A stretch of 64,000 nt of DNA, taken from assembly GCA_014529385.2 (NCBI GenBank), contig CM043947.1, positions 130,350,391 through 130,414,390 of the forward strand, in the 5' to 3' direction. The notes under the pieces were generated by a model, which made no database searches, was not told the origin of the DNA, and saw only the letters and a list, made by a program, of their open reading frames with translations. The number at the start of each line of letters is the position of its first letter. Position 1 is the first letter of the stretch. A program made the position numbers and the translations under genes. Below are positions 19,576-30,370 of the stretch, piece by piece. The DNA is from Adiantum capillus-veneris (Eukaryota > Streptophyta > Polypodiopsida > Polypodiales > Pteridaceae).

Positions 19576-21221
19576 AGACAAGTGGTTTGTTACCTTCCTT
19601 CATATGAATGTGGTGTTTTGTCATAGGGACCCCTTTGATGTGCTTGCAATCCACAATGAAAAGGCTAACATGGTTTCTAACCCTATCTCATCTATTTAAC
19701 TCTAGACATATTGGCCCTTCTCCATATCTGGACCTTGTAGTCACACACCCATCACTTCTAAGGATGTGTTTTCCTCTTCCTTGAATTTCTGCTCATCAGA
19801 CAAGGAGTAATCACTTGTACTCCACTCATTTGTAGAGGACTTTAAATCTAAATTCTATTGTCTACCTAACTTCATGTCATACACAATCTTCTGCTACCTC
19901 CCTCCAAATTTTTCCTTGAGCCGCAACTCCAATGTTCCGCGTGTTACCATGCACCGAGCGATTTTTTCCGAGCAAGGACAAACCTGAGCAAGTGTTTGTA
20001 CACAATATGGTAAATTTTATCAACATAATATTTATCGTTTGTTATATATTCATGAACCACAACAAAAAGGGTTATCAATGGATAGACTACCTCCTAAATT
20101 CCAAAAGATCAAAGTTTACTTTTAGAAACATAAACACAATATTTGAAAATATTATCTTCTCTCTTAGGCTCGCTTGGGCTTCACATGTTTGAGCATAAAG
20201 TAAGATTGATAGTCTAATAAGAGCTCTAGCTCTGTACTTAATGCTCAAGCATCGATCATAAGTTTCTTTTTGTAAGATCATTTGTAGTGCTCCTGTGTCT
20301 AGTACTTTGGTTCTTGATTGCCATTTATACTTGAGAGCATCTTAGACACATAATTTGATAGCAATTTATTGCACCTCATTAGTTCATTTATACACCAATC
20401 GTCTTTTCCATGTCGACTTGCCCTATCTATACTACAAGGCTGTCATCTTCATACAAAGGCACCCTTCTTACACGACACATTGCCGGCAAACACCATTAAT
20501 TATGAAAGACTTGTTTTGTTACAATAAAATCATTTTTTTCCTTAATTGACCAATATAGTACTTTTTTGATCAATTTACAAAAATAACAACCAACATTTGT
20601 AGAGTTCTATGCCTAAAATTTTCTAGAAAGGCATCGTCATAATTGAAAAAAGTTAGTTATAAATAAATAAAATAATTAGGATCTTTTTACCATATGTCAC
20701 CTCAAAGTTAGGGGCGTGAGTCTTCATCTGAAGAGCTTCTTTCACAAAAGATTGAAGATGCTACTCCTTTCTATTTTGAATCATTGTTTGAAAAAGTATG
20801 GCAGATGTCAGATTTCATAACATCCACCACTCAATGGACAAGCACATTATAATTGGAATATGCTTTACATCCTTGCTCATAAGGAATATTCATGTAACCA
20901 CCAATTATAAGAGGTAAATTTTGTTCCAATCTATGAAGATAAAAGCCATGCCCTACTCTAAAAGGTAGTATTGGAGCCTTCTTCACATCTGGAACGATAG
21001 TTTCAACAAGAGGGGAAGCCGCTGTAGTGACTTTGCATACTAATTTTTTTGAGACAAAATGCAATCTTTTTTGAGCTTGTGTCTGCTCAAGATAAGGTTG
21101 TATAGAAATCTCACTAGCTGGATGAGGGAAAGAGCTGCATCGTATTGACAACACATTGTTTTGCAATTGATCATGTCCGTCCACCAGAAAGAGCGACGCT
21201 AAGTGAGAGAAGATGCTTAGA

Positions 21222-21250
21222 TCTCTCTCTCGCTCTCTCTCTCTCTCTCT
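21222..21250. repeat. Short (CT)n microsatellite
   Basis: CT dinucleotides with one CG interruption. Confidence 0.9.
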
Positions 21251-21802
21251 AAAATGAGAAACAATATCACTATCAGGGGCACATTAATTAGCGATTGATT
21301 TTCAACAAAATTGCCATAGAAAACCGCTCTTTAGTGTATTTTTAAAGCACAAAAATTGAAAATTCTCGGCTAGTTTTGAGGGTCGCCTTGAAGGAAACCG
21401 GCTAGATTTGGCAGATTAAAGTGTTAAATCTTTTAAAAAAATCCTAAATTTTATGTGGAGATTTTCATTTCTCTCCTTTTTTCCATCAATTCCTAGGTGT
21501 TTGGGAAAAATGTGTCTCAGCTTAATATCATGCCCTTTTCAATTTCAAAAGTGCCAATATATCCCAACAATTTTTGAAAAAAAAAGAACGACATGAATCC
21601 GTAGAGATGCCTGTTGCAAAGACAAAGGATGGGACTGACAATAGGAAGGGCATGGAGTCATCTACTATAGCACGCCCATACAAGCAATAGCGTGGGGTCA
21701 ATGACACACAATCATTGGTGACAGCATGGCTAGGCAAGTTTTGGGGGGGCTTGTTTATATTTTTTTATTAATGCGTTGCACTATGCCATGCAACATATGC
21801 AG

Positions 21803-21870
21803 CCTCCTACGTTGCTAGCTCAGTTGACTTGAAGATGTGCGTGTGGAGCAGCGAGAGTTCGAGTCCAGCT
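21803..21870 (+). other. tRNA-like segment, possible SINE head
   Basis: TAGCTCAGTTG resembles a pol III A box. About 37 nt later AGTTCGAGTCC resembles a B box. The spacing suits a tRNA or tRNA-derived SINE. The acceptor and T stems do not pair properly, so it is not a functional tRNA gene. No SINE tail was recognised. Confidence 0.3.
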
Positions 21871-22219
21871 TGCTAAGTTTTTGGTTGGACAACTTGCAAA
21901 GGGCTAATGCTGCACCTGTTGGAATCTCGGCAAGATTGCATCAAATAAAATAATGAACCTATCAGTATGTTGAAACGAGTAGGTGGTCAGTTGAAGGTAA
22001 GCAGGAAAGGAGAAATTCCATCCCAATATAGAGAAAAGTAGTGTAAAGCCCCAAAAAATAAGCTTAATTCTCTTAAACTTTCTCTTGGAAAATTAAAGGA
22101 AGTTGTATGTTTGGAAAAATGGGTTTTCCTGAACAGTGGTCCCTACAAACGTTCTTGGTGAACACTACCTCGCAAAATGTAATTTCTCTTTGTCGAAAAA
22201 GAACGATGGAGACTAGCTT

Positions 22220-22328
<109 letters not shown>

Positions 22329-22980
22329 GTAGCTCTTATTACCGTTGACCTGCATGGGGGTGAGTTATTAAAGGACAAGAAGGCATCTAGAAGTACACAG
22401 GATCATCTTAATAAAATATGTATGGGTGGTAGTAAAGCTAGGCATATGCTTTCAAACTATTCTGATCCCCAAAGTCCCAATGAGTTTCAATTGTGGAAAA
22501 AGCCCTAGGAACTGAGCGTGCTCGTGTGTGGTAGTCTGTAGATGATATTTTTTGTTTGCTTGAAAAGATAAATTTAACTTCTGCTGAGATATCCACCTTA
22601 AAGTTTGTAATCAATAGTTTCACAATGCAAATGGTGGATTCTTGGGGGGAGATGCACATAACACATTACATGGTGGGTTGAACACTTTGTCTTTGCCCTT
22701 TAAAATTACGAATTTTAGCTTCACACGTAGCTAAAAATCGACTTTTTTGAGGACCGACGGAGCTTCAGGTGACCGAACATTGTGCTGTAAAGCACACCGC
22801 GACCCTCTGAGTGATACACTCATTTTGAGCTATCACACACTTTAATAAAAAAATTAGATCATTAAAAAACATTTAAAAAATATTAAAAACGTAAAAAACA
22901 TGAGTGAAAACGGACGCTTAAAAAAGTAAGCGGTTAACCTTTGAGGTTATTCGTCAACGCTTGTAGGGTGCCAAAGGCAC

Positions 22981-24240
22981 ATGCATCTGCGCTCTGGGCG
23001 TGTGCTAGAGACGGAGCAACTAGAGAGAATTTCGACTTAGGCAAGTTTTCAATATCCACCTACTTTAGGTTCCGGCCCTCGGCGGGGACCCAAGGTAGTA
23101 CAAACAAAGACTCGAACATAGCGGCTAGTGACTCTTCCTCTGACTACGACGTCATGGGGGGTTTCCCAATGCCTAATCCCGATAGCTCAAGCCAAGACAT
23201 GCATGCCATGGGCCCGCGGTCCGGGCCGAGCGTGCTTAGCCGCCTGAAGAAAACCTTTAGTAGAGCCACTCGCTCCGAGCATGGACCTAATGATGTAAAT
23301 GAGGGGGGTGGGGAAGTAAAATTCTCCATTCGTGGCCAACGTAGACCCTATACCCTTAGAGAATGTGCACGTGAATACTTCATTCACTGCACCTCCTGAC
23401 TCTTCAGAGTTATTTCCCTCCGAGGTCATATTACCCAATGGTAGAAGCCTTGCCGAAGTGCAAGAGGTTGAGCGGTATATCCTTGCAGCGAGGGAAAAGG
23501 AAGTCAAGAGCTTACGCAAGGCGGAGCAACGAAGAGAGTTAAAAGCGAAAGCCCCTATGTAAATATCCTTGCTAAGAGAGAAATCGAGTGCTCCTGACTT
23601 AGCAACCACTAAGGGCCAACCCCTAGAAAGCAACATTGCATCTAGCTCAAAGGACACCCCTAGCACCTCAATCCTAGATGGAGTGTTCCTAAATGAGAAC
23701 TGGGAGTACGAACTACAAACGGAAACTCTGACCGACCTATACACAAGTCACACCTATCACGTGGGTTGGTTAGATGTCCTAAAATCCACAATGGGTGCTA
23801 CTAGTGTGGAGGATCAACAAGAAAGAGTTTGTGAGGTCATCCATAGGGTCATTGACTTAGAGAGACAGAACAAGGGGATCAACATGCCTTCAACGGGTCT
23901 CATGAGATTCTTAGATACAGGAAAGGCTAAACAACCGACCTTATTGCAAATGGAGACTCCCTCAGTAAGTCCGATGGATCCTCCATATGTTGTTTCTCTA
24001 GGGGTTTCAGTGCAATCTGAGCCCACAAGTGATAGCTTCACCTTTCCAAGTCTAGCTCATCTTTCCCATTGATGACAGGACGGCTACCATGCCTACCCCA
24101 ATGATGGGCATGCCGAGAAACACGCCATGGACCTCATTTGTTAGTAAAGCTCCACTACATGGTAGCTCAATGCCTGCAATAGTACCTACAAGTATGTACC
24201 AATCGTATGCACCTATGGGTCATCGCACTCATGTAGTCCC
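22981..24240 (+). pseudogene. Gypsy-G2 gag, N-terminal part (broken)
   Basis: Begins MHLRSGRVLE at 22981, matching the MNLRSGRVLE of Gypsy-G1. The frame then breaks repeatedly, but recognisable pieces follow in order: SAGTQGS, SSDSSSDY-like, NPDSSSQDMHAMGP, RATRSEH, NENWEYELQ, YTSHTYHVGWLDVL and GLMRFLDTGKA. This is the Ser/Pro-rich N-terminal half of gag, upstream of the capsid core. It is cut at 24240 by Copia-E and resumes at 27075. Confidence 0.85.
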
Positions 24241-24422
24241 TGAAGGGGATCGGGGAGCACCACAGACGGAGAGTGAGAGAGAGAGAAGGAGACACACGAC
24301 ACACAGATATGGGTGGGGAGACTCAAAAGAGTGAGCAGCCCCCTATACACTTATGCTATGTATAAGGTATACCCCCCTCCATCCTACCGGCCGGGCAAGG
24401 CACAGACGCCTATACCCCAACA
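24241..24422 (-). repeat. 3' LTR of Copia-E (182 bp)
   Basis: TG...CA on the plus strand. It agrees with 26882-27074 for about the first 130 bp, then differs in a short block before the shared end (CCGGGCAAGGCACAGACGCC). On the minus strand it follows a purine-rich GTAGGAGGT. Confidence 0.93.
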
Positions 24423-24501
24423 ACCTCCTACTTAAAGGCGACTGTGCCTTTAAGCAAGGGAACCTAGTCTAAAGACTACAAAAGGTGAGAGAAACGTGCT
24501 C

Positions 24502-25968
24502 TCAACAGATGCCCACTGGCTGGCTGTGATCGTGTGCATCCGGTTGTCCTGCTCCCGTGTAAGTCCATACACCACCAGACGTACCGCACACGTACTGCAA
24601 GTATGTACGCAATACCTGCATATCTCCCTCGTGCACTACGCCATCATCAGTCAACAAACGACTGACAACCCCAACTGCAAATGCTCCCACTGCAGTTGCG
24701 ATATCCGGTCTCAAGATCAACATCTCATACATGAGACCACCGAATGCCGATGCAATGCTAGCGGGCCCTGCTAGCTCTACGAAGCATGCATCAACATATA
24801 TATCCCTGGCAATAGGAATCTCTGACTGACAAGGCGTGTCAGCCACATGCATCTCCTGACTGTCCACAAAAGACGCATCAACTTGTCGTGCAACCTTAGA
24901 GCAAACCAGCTGCTCTAGGTGTCTGCTGGAAGACATATCCTGCACAACTATATCCCCATGCTCACTGTCGAGCATAGAAAGGAATGACTGCATAATCGCT
25001 GACATCTCAGTCTCCTCTGCAATCATCCACTGCAAACATGACCACTCAATCTGCTGTGACTCACTAGAGCTCTCATGCTCTAACTCCGTATACATAGACT
25101 CTTGCACAACGTCCTCCTGTCGTGACTCACTAGAGCAAGACCGCTCTACCTGTCTATCCTGCATAGAAGTATCTCGCACAACTGACTCTCTGCTTTGCTC
25201 AGTCACTAGCAAAGCATGCATGTTTGACTCTGTCCTCACCACTCTGTGTGACTGCTCAAGTCGTGCCCCAACTGTGTGCACAATGAGCTCACTACTCTGC
25301 ACTCCATGCAAAGCACCCTGCAACCCATGAGCAAAAGAGACTCGCCTGCTCTCTCGCTCTCTACCTGGCTGCATGATCACAGAGACAACACTGTCTCTCC
25401 CGTGATCCACATGCAATGGGTAGCTTGTACCACTCCTGGCACCTCTCGCAATCACTAGAGAACCCAAATGCATCACAAAATCTCGCTCTCGTAGCGAAAT
25501 CTGACATCCACTATCCTGTAACTGTCTGACTGAGATCAAATTCTGTCTCAGATCTGGCACATAACGCACATGACGCAGGGTAAATCTCATACCAATGGGC
25601 AAGGACAAACATACATCTCCTGCACCCTCAATGTCATACACAACACCATCAGCCATGTGCACACAACCAAGTCTCCCACTAGAAAACGTGCTAAACCACT
25701 CACGATGCGACGTGACATGGAAAGTAGCATCTGAATCTAGTAACCAATGTGAAGACAATGTGCAATCCGTAGACATAAGATCGTCTGAAGACAAGCTAGA
25801 TGTAAATGTGACATCGCCGTCACAAGCATACTCAGTAACCATCATACTGATCTCACTAGCATCTGTCATGCCCAAATCTGCATCACGCATCTGTCGCCTC
25901 CGTTGTCTCAAACGCCTGAAACATCGACGCCTAATGTGCCCTCTATGTCCACAATGCCAACATGTCAA
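24502..25968 (-). CDS. Copia-E protease-like/acidic linker/RT-remnant protein (488 aa)
   Basis: The frame begins in a zinc knuckle (CWHCGHRGHIRRRC). Next is a copia protease-like region in which the usual DSGA reads DSDA (LLDSDATFHVTSHREWF), with the downstream LRHVRYVPDLRQNLISV and the LGSLVIARG region conserved. About 200 residues rich in Ser, Glu, Gln and Val follow, resembling no family I know. The C-terminus resembles the last part of copia RT (GGLMYEM, RPDIATAVG, VVSRLL) with a small internal duplication. It stops at 24502. Integrase and YVDD are absent. The upstream frame joins it through one TGA at about 26006. The protease is probably inactive, since Asp replaces the catalytic Gly. 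Confidence 0.75.
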   Translation of the reverse strand: MTCWHCGHRGHIRRRCFRRLRQRRRQMRDADLGMTDASEISMMVTEYACDGDVTFTSSLSSDDLMSTDCTLSSHWLLDSDATFHVTSHREWFSTFSSGRLGCVHMADGVVYDIEGAGDVCLSLPIGMRFTLRHVRYVPDLRQNLISVRQLQDSGCQISLRERDFVMHLGSLVIARGARSGTSYPLHVDHGRDSVVSVIMQPGRERESRRVSFAHGLQGALHGVQSSELIVHTVGARLEQSHRVVRTESNMHALLVTEQSRESVVRDTSMQDRQVERSCSSESRQEDVVQESMYTELEHESSSESQQIEWSCLQWMIAEETEMSAIMQSFLSMLDSEHGDIVVQDMSSSRHLEQLVCSKVARQVDASFVDSQEMHVADTPCQSEIPIARDIYVDACFVELAGPASIASAFGGLMYEMLILRPDIATAVGAFAVGVVSRLLTDDGVVHEGDMQVLRTYLQYVCGTSGGVWTYTGAGQPDAHDHSQPVGIC

Positions 25969-26007
25969 GTCTCTATGCCGTCGAGACTTGCGTGTGGGAC
26001 CAATCTC

Positions 26008-26346
26008 TCACATGGACATAGAAGTGGGGCTAGACTCCCCAGTAGACATGGATGTCGCGTACATAGCATGTAAACTCTGCCATAAAGCATGAGTTGTAGT
26101 CTCCCTCGAGACCTGCCAGTCAATAGACTCAACCAGATGCAAACGAATCGTAGACATTTCCAACTCATCAAGATCCTGCCAATCATCATCACGCATAGTC
26201 TTGGGCTTCGCCAATAAACCACACAAGGGTTTATCCTGCCCCAAATCCGCCAATGCAACAAGCATATGCTCCCTCCAAGCAACAAAATCTGCACCATCAA
26301 ACTGTGTCAGACCATAACGCTGGAAGTCAAATGAAAAATCAGCCAT
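26008..26346 (-). CDS. Copia-E Gag N-terminus (112 aa, ends at TGA)
   Basis: Starts MADFSFDFQRYG at 26346; an upstream in-frame ATG at 26382 lacks homology. It resembles Copia-C Gag: KPKTMRDDDWQDLDELEMST here aligns with KPEDMDEDEWSEMDELTLST there. The rest of Gag is missing: after about 100 residues the frame goes through one TGA straight into the zinc knuckle. Gag has therefore been shortened by an internal deletion that kept frame. Confidence 0.8.
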   Translation of the reverse strand: MADFSFDFQRYGLTQFDGADFVAWREHMLVALADLGQDKPLCGLLAKPKTMRDDDWQDLDELEMSTIRLHLVESIDWQVSRETTTHALWQSLHAMYATSMSTGESSPTSMSM

Positions 26347-26867
26347 AATGCTCGCAAAAGAGCAACCAACAATGAGTTGCAAATGTCAACCAAATCAGCC
26401 CTAAACTGGCTCGAATCGCATCAACAAAAGTCTGCAAATATGGTTGTAAAATATGGCTGCAAATCAGCCCCAAAATTCATCTCTTAAACAGCTGCATAAA
26501 CAAGTCACAAATGTGTCCCAAATCAGCCTACAACTGAGCCATAAATGGACACCTGCAAAGAGGAAACAATGGCTGAAAATTCAGCACCCAAATAAGCCCT
26601 CAAACCTGCCTGTAAACTTGTAAACCTGTAGCTGAAACCTGCTGAAAAACCTCAAGCCATTAGTGCTCGAATCCGGCTACCTAACTCGTAGCCACACAAG
26701 AATACATCACAATACTCACTCCTGTGAGTGTGCCAAGATAATTGTACGCCTGTCAAACCCTGTTTGCACTCTTGAAAGTGCGCGTGCGTGCGGACGTGAT
26801 TTCGGGAATGAAATTGGCTCTCCGCTATCGTCGTGACTGCGCACACACGCGCTCCCTCCACACCTAC

Positions 26868-26879
26868 GCTCTGATACCA
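26868..26879 (-). other. Primer binding site (initiator Met tRNA), Copia-E
   Basis: TGGTATCAGAGC on the minus strand, 2 bp from the 5' LTR. Confidence 0.92.
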
Positions 26880-26881
26880 AT

Positions 26882-27074
26882 TGAAGGGGATCGGGGAGCA
26901 CCACAGACGGAGAGTGAGAGAGAGAGAAGGAGACACATGACACACAGATATGGGTGGGGAGACTCAAAAGAGTGAGCAGCCCCCTATACACTTATGCTAT
27001 GTATAAGGTATACAAGTCAGTGGGCACCCAGACTCTGGGCGACCGGGCAAGGCACAGACGCCTATACCCCAACA
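26882..27074 (-). repeat. 5' LTR of Copia-E (193 bp)
   Basis: Pairs with 24241-24422. It includes a short GA-rich stretch (GAGAGAGAGAGAAGGAG) also present in the partner. Confidence 0.93.
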
Positions 27075-27079
27075 GTCCC

Positions 27080-28456
27080 TACCCTTCCCATTGTCTCAAC
27101 TACCTATGCTCCAAAACCACAACACACAAGCTCTTATTTCCATGGGACTATACCGGCTAGCATTAGCATGTCACATCCGACGTCTGCTATGCCTAGGGCC
27201 ACACATATGAACTATGGACCACCACATGGCACACCATCCTACCAAACTTGGAACCCAAGGGCTTCCTATGCGCCAAGCCCAATGCCAATACCTACTCCAC
27301 ATGTAGTCTCTGGAGCGCCTTCACCCACGGTGCCTGCTCACTTAGGTGACTTGGCAAATTTTCTCAAGCTATTGGTCGATCTAAAACTGAGAATATGTGT
27401 AACACACCTGATAGAGAACCTAGAAGTAAGGCAATACAAATAGCCAAGCTCACACAAAAATTTAGTGGAGACGGGGATGTGAGAATGCCCTACTTTTAGA
27501 GTAAAACTCAATGGGAATTGCAATGCCTGTGGGAGGTATGGTCATCAATCGAAGGATTGCATAGTATTTAAGCTCGCGATGGCCAATAGACCAACCTTAG
27601 CATGGACAGACACACCTCGAGTGCCTGCATTGATGCCTGCCCCACCTCTTGAACAAACAGCACAACACATGGTCCCTAGGGCCCAAAATGTTGTCCAAAC
27701 AACACCCTTACCACCTCCAGTGCTAGGACTGCAACCACCACATTCGAGAATCACTTCTGTGAATCAAGTGGGTTGTGAGTCATCTATTTCTTGTTTGGAA
27801 GGCTGTGAGGAAGATATAGATCCTAATATTGCCCTCATCGTGTAGCGGAGTGTCCTATTAGGCTACAAAAGAACCCCACGCTAATGCAAACCAATCAAGC
27901 GAGCACGTCTACAATGCCGATACTCATGTGTAATCGATGTGGCATCAATTATTTGATTGCCCAATGTCTAAATAATCCAAATGCACCGAAGATCACGCCA
28001 TTAAACTTGATTGAAGTTACCGAGGAGCCATCACCAAGTACACATGTGGTACCAGTAAACGTACTCACACGATCAATGCTCCCAAAAAAAAAAAAAAATT
28101 CTTGAGGAAAGAGACACGGCGTCAATTGTCCAATCTCAAAAAAAGAAGAAAAAACGAAGAAAGAGATCGCAAAAAGCAACGAAGTCAGACCCCAGTTCAA
28201 AGACCAACATAGGGACTGGTGACGACCCTGTATATATGAACGACGCTTTCGAAGATTCTGATTCAAGTGAAACCATGGAGACCAAAACGACCACTAAGAT
28301 AGAAACCAACAAGGAAGATCTTCATGAGCCACAATGGCCAGGATCCAAGAAGAAGATAGGAACTTATCCAAACCCTATAGAGGAGATTGAGCGAGTCAAG
28401 CAATTAAGGAGTTTGATAGAAGATACCCGAAGGGGTCTAGAACCAACACCTAGGTA
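27080..28456 (+). pseudogene. Gypsy-G2 gag, C-terminal part (broken)
   Basis: Gag resumes after Copia-E. PRATHMNYGPPHGTPSYQTW parallels Gypsy-G1. At about 27482 a deletion removes roughly 675 bp relative to Gypsy-G1. This is the whole capsid core (starting at GDAR-KHMEVF in G1) plus the first zinc knuckle. The remaining knuckle CNACGRYGHQSKDC is intact; the next (CNRCGIN-Y-LIAQC) has Tyr for the metal-binding His. Stops and an A-rich frameshift near 28082-28097 follow. The frame containing CEEDID runs on from gag here without a shift, unlike in Gypsy-G1. Confidence 0.8.
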
Positions 28457-28475
28457 GATCCAGATTACAGACACC

Positions 28476-29491
28476 GTGTTCCCTATGCAACAAAAACCTC
28501 ACCAAGTCCATAGACCCTTAGCCATACCTAGTGTCATCCAAGAAGAAAGTGACTTAAAGTCATGGGAAAGTGGGCATACTCACTTCTTGATGGAAAGAAT
28601 GTTTACAGAGGGACTACTTGATGCTATCGAAGAAATTGAGATCCCATCTTCCCCACGTCAAGGGACTCAAGGCCAAAAGGTGCCGTTGAACATTGCCAAA
28701 TTGATGGATTTCATGTCTTCAGAAGTTAGAACCACCATCATGTCCAAAATATATAAAGACCCTGAGCTAGTCTCAGCTCTTCGAGCCTTCCTCAATGGAG
28801 AACTAAAGTTTGAGCTACCACAATTTGCACAGATGGATGGAGCTGGGGAGATGCCAATAGAGGAGGAACACTTAGATCCACAACCCAACCTAGATCAGAA
28901 CCTTGTTATAGAAATACTTGTTAACAAGTTGGGACAATACTTTGACGGTGATGAATCCAATGCGACCATACCAATCACTACTAAGGGATTAACTGTGAAG
29001 GGAATCCTTGAGGGTGGCGCTGGGGTTAGCATTGTGACTAAAAATTGATGGGAAACTATGGGAAAACCTCACCTTGCGACCACAACCATAGTAGTGAAGA
29101 TGGCCAATGGGTCTCTTGTTAAACCTATTGGGATGCTAGAAGATCTCAAGATCAAGGTCTTTGGATATAAAATAAGGATTACCTTCATTGTTATGGATTT
29201 CTCCAAACACACTATGGCATCGGAGATGATCTTAGGACGTCCTTTCATGAGGGAAGCAAAAATGGTGCATGGCTGGTCTAAAAACCATGTCTACCTGCAG
29301 TTCCAAGATTCTGTCATTCGAGTGGATCTTGTGACGGGTCGAGCACATCCTCTAGGAAACATGTTTATAATTGATCATAGATCTGACACCATAGTTCACT
29401 CGGCCTCATTGCAGTATTGTTACATGTGTAAAGCGGACACTGATGTTGGGGAAGATTCTCCTTATATGGATGTACTACCTGGGATGACTGA
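28476..29491 (+). pseudogene. Gypsy-G2 protease region (broken)
   Basis: Parallels Gypsy-G1 pol: KLMDFMSSEVRTTIMSK, then SALRAFLNGEL (where G1 has a TGA for the Arg codon), then the retropepsin-like domain. The active-site position reads EGGAG, where Gypsy-G1 has DGGAG and most retropepsins D-T/S-G. An in-frame TGA at 29046 replaces the Cys codon of G1. The second retropepsin motif LGRPFM is conserved. Homology ends at about 29491; RT is absent. Confidence 0.85.
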
Positions 29492-30370
29492 GTTTGGGGT
29501 GCAGATCCGACTCTGCAAATTTGGGGTTTTCGGCCTACGACTGCAGGTGCTGAGGATATCGACACTCCCAGAGTGTTGATTTGTGGCTGTCTACACATCG
29601 AAGGACGGCTCACAGTTCTTGGAGGCGTGTCACATACGACACGGGCGCATCTACACACAGACTGTAGGCGACATCCACTAGTTCATCAGGTAGCTTGTGT
29701 TTGCTGCTTGATATTCCAGATTTCATCCTGACATTGCAGGTACTTCCACATGGGATGTATTGTCAGAGATGATGTATGTTTGTTGAGGGTTTGCTGGTTG
29801 TGAGTCACGCAGCAAACAACCGTCGCAACGGTTACAACATATAATGGGAAATTTGTGGATGTATGACTTTGTGGGAAGTCTATGTATTGTCAGATTTACT
29901 GCAGCCTTTTTTGAAGGTCGAGTGAGGTTTTATTGAGCTGGGGGATTCTCGAATGTTGAGATCCTTTCAGTGATACAGGTCTTGAGCGATCCCTCGAGCA
30001 CCCTTAGATAGGCAGCTAGGATGTATTGACTGTGAGTTAGACAGTTGGGATTGCATCTTTGCTTTACTGCCGTTGAGGCATTGTCACAGTCTATGCTTAC
30101 AGGACAGTGACAGGACAGTGAGAGACAATACAGGTGCAGGACAGGTTTACCGGCAGCTAACAGTGCAGAGAGACAGTGTTTTTTGAGCTGTTTTTTGGTC
30201 TGTTTTTGAGTACACCAGAGCCATTTTACAAAGGAGACTCTGCCGAAATTTATGCAGAATCTGAAGCTTTCTTGGTTCATTTGATAGGTTGATATTGGTT
30301 CAGAGGTCAGTTTACAGGGGAAACTCTGCCGAGTTTTTCCCAGGAACGTAGACCATTGTGAAGCGTAGCT
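29492..30370 (+). other. Copia-C leader, no ORF
   Basis: An untranslated region before the Copia-C gag ATG. A word resembling a primer site (TTGGTTCAGAGG, near 30296) is seen but is degenerate. No 5' LTR could be found on its left. Confidence 0.45.

Larger units (their letters stand above)
18023..21802. other. Anonymous sequence, no gene recognised
   Basis: Contains repeated short words (AGCTCATC, GTATGGCTTATA) at 18.5-18.9 kb and a pair of diverged direct repeats (18888 and 19404). An open frame at 20831-21184 (minus, 117 codons) matches no family I know. AT content is high around 20.0-20.7 kb. Confidence 0.4.
24241..27074 (-). mobile_element. Copia-E: small non-autonomous copia element
   Basis: A 2834-bp element with LTRs of 182 and 193 bp, the target duplication GTCCC (24236-24240 and 27075-27079) and a minus-strand tRNA-iMet primer site. 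The interior encodes Gag, a protease-like region, a long acidic Ser/Gln-rich segment and the end of RT. No integrase, no RT catalytic core and no complete RNase H are present, so it must borrow those functions. Its LTR start (TGTTGGGGTATA) and polypurine region match Copia-C, and its Gag is of the same lineage. Confidence 0.93.
22745..29491 (+). mobile_element. Gypsy-G2: decayed Ty3/gypsy element, interrupted by Copia-E
   Basis: From about 22745 the sequence parallels the leader, gag and protease of Gypsy-G1, read from that element's minus strand. Shared leader words include CTGTAAAGCAC and TTTTGAGCTATCA. Homology stops near 29491, just after the protease region (PGMTE), where Copia-C leader sequence begins. 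There is no 5' LTR. The gypsy LTR at 41404-42039 has the right orientation to be its 3' LTR. Many stops and frameshifts and a gag deletion make it dead. Confidence 0.8.

Noticed and set aside
20831-21184. 117-codon minus-strand ORF
   Set aside because: Unrecognised, no supporting composition or context; mentioned only in the region note.
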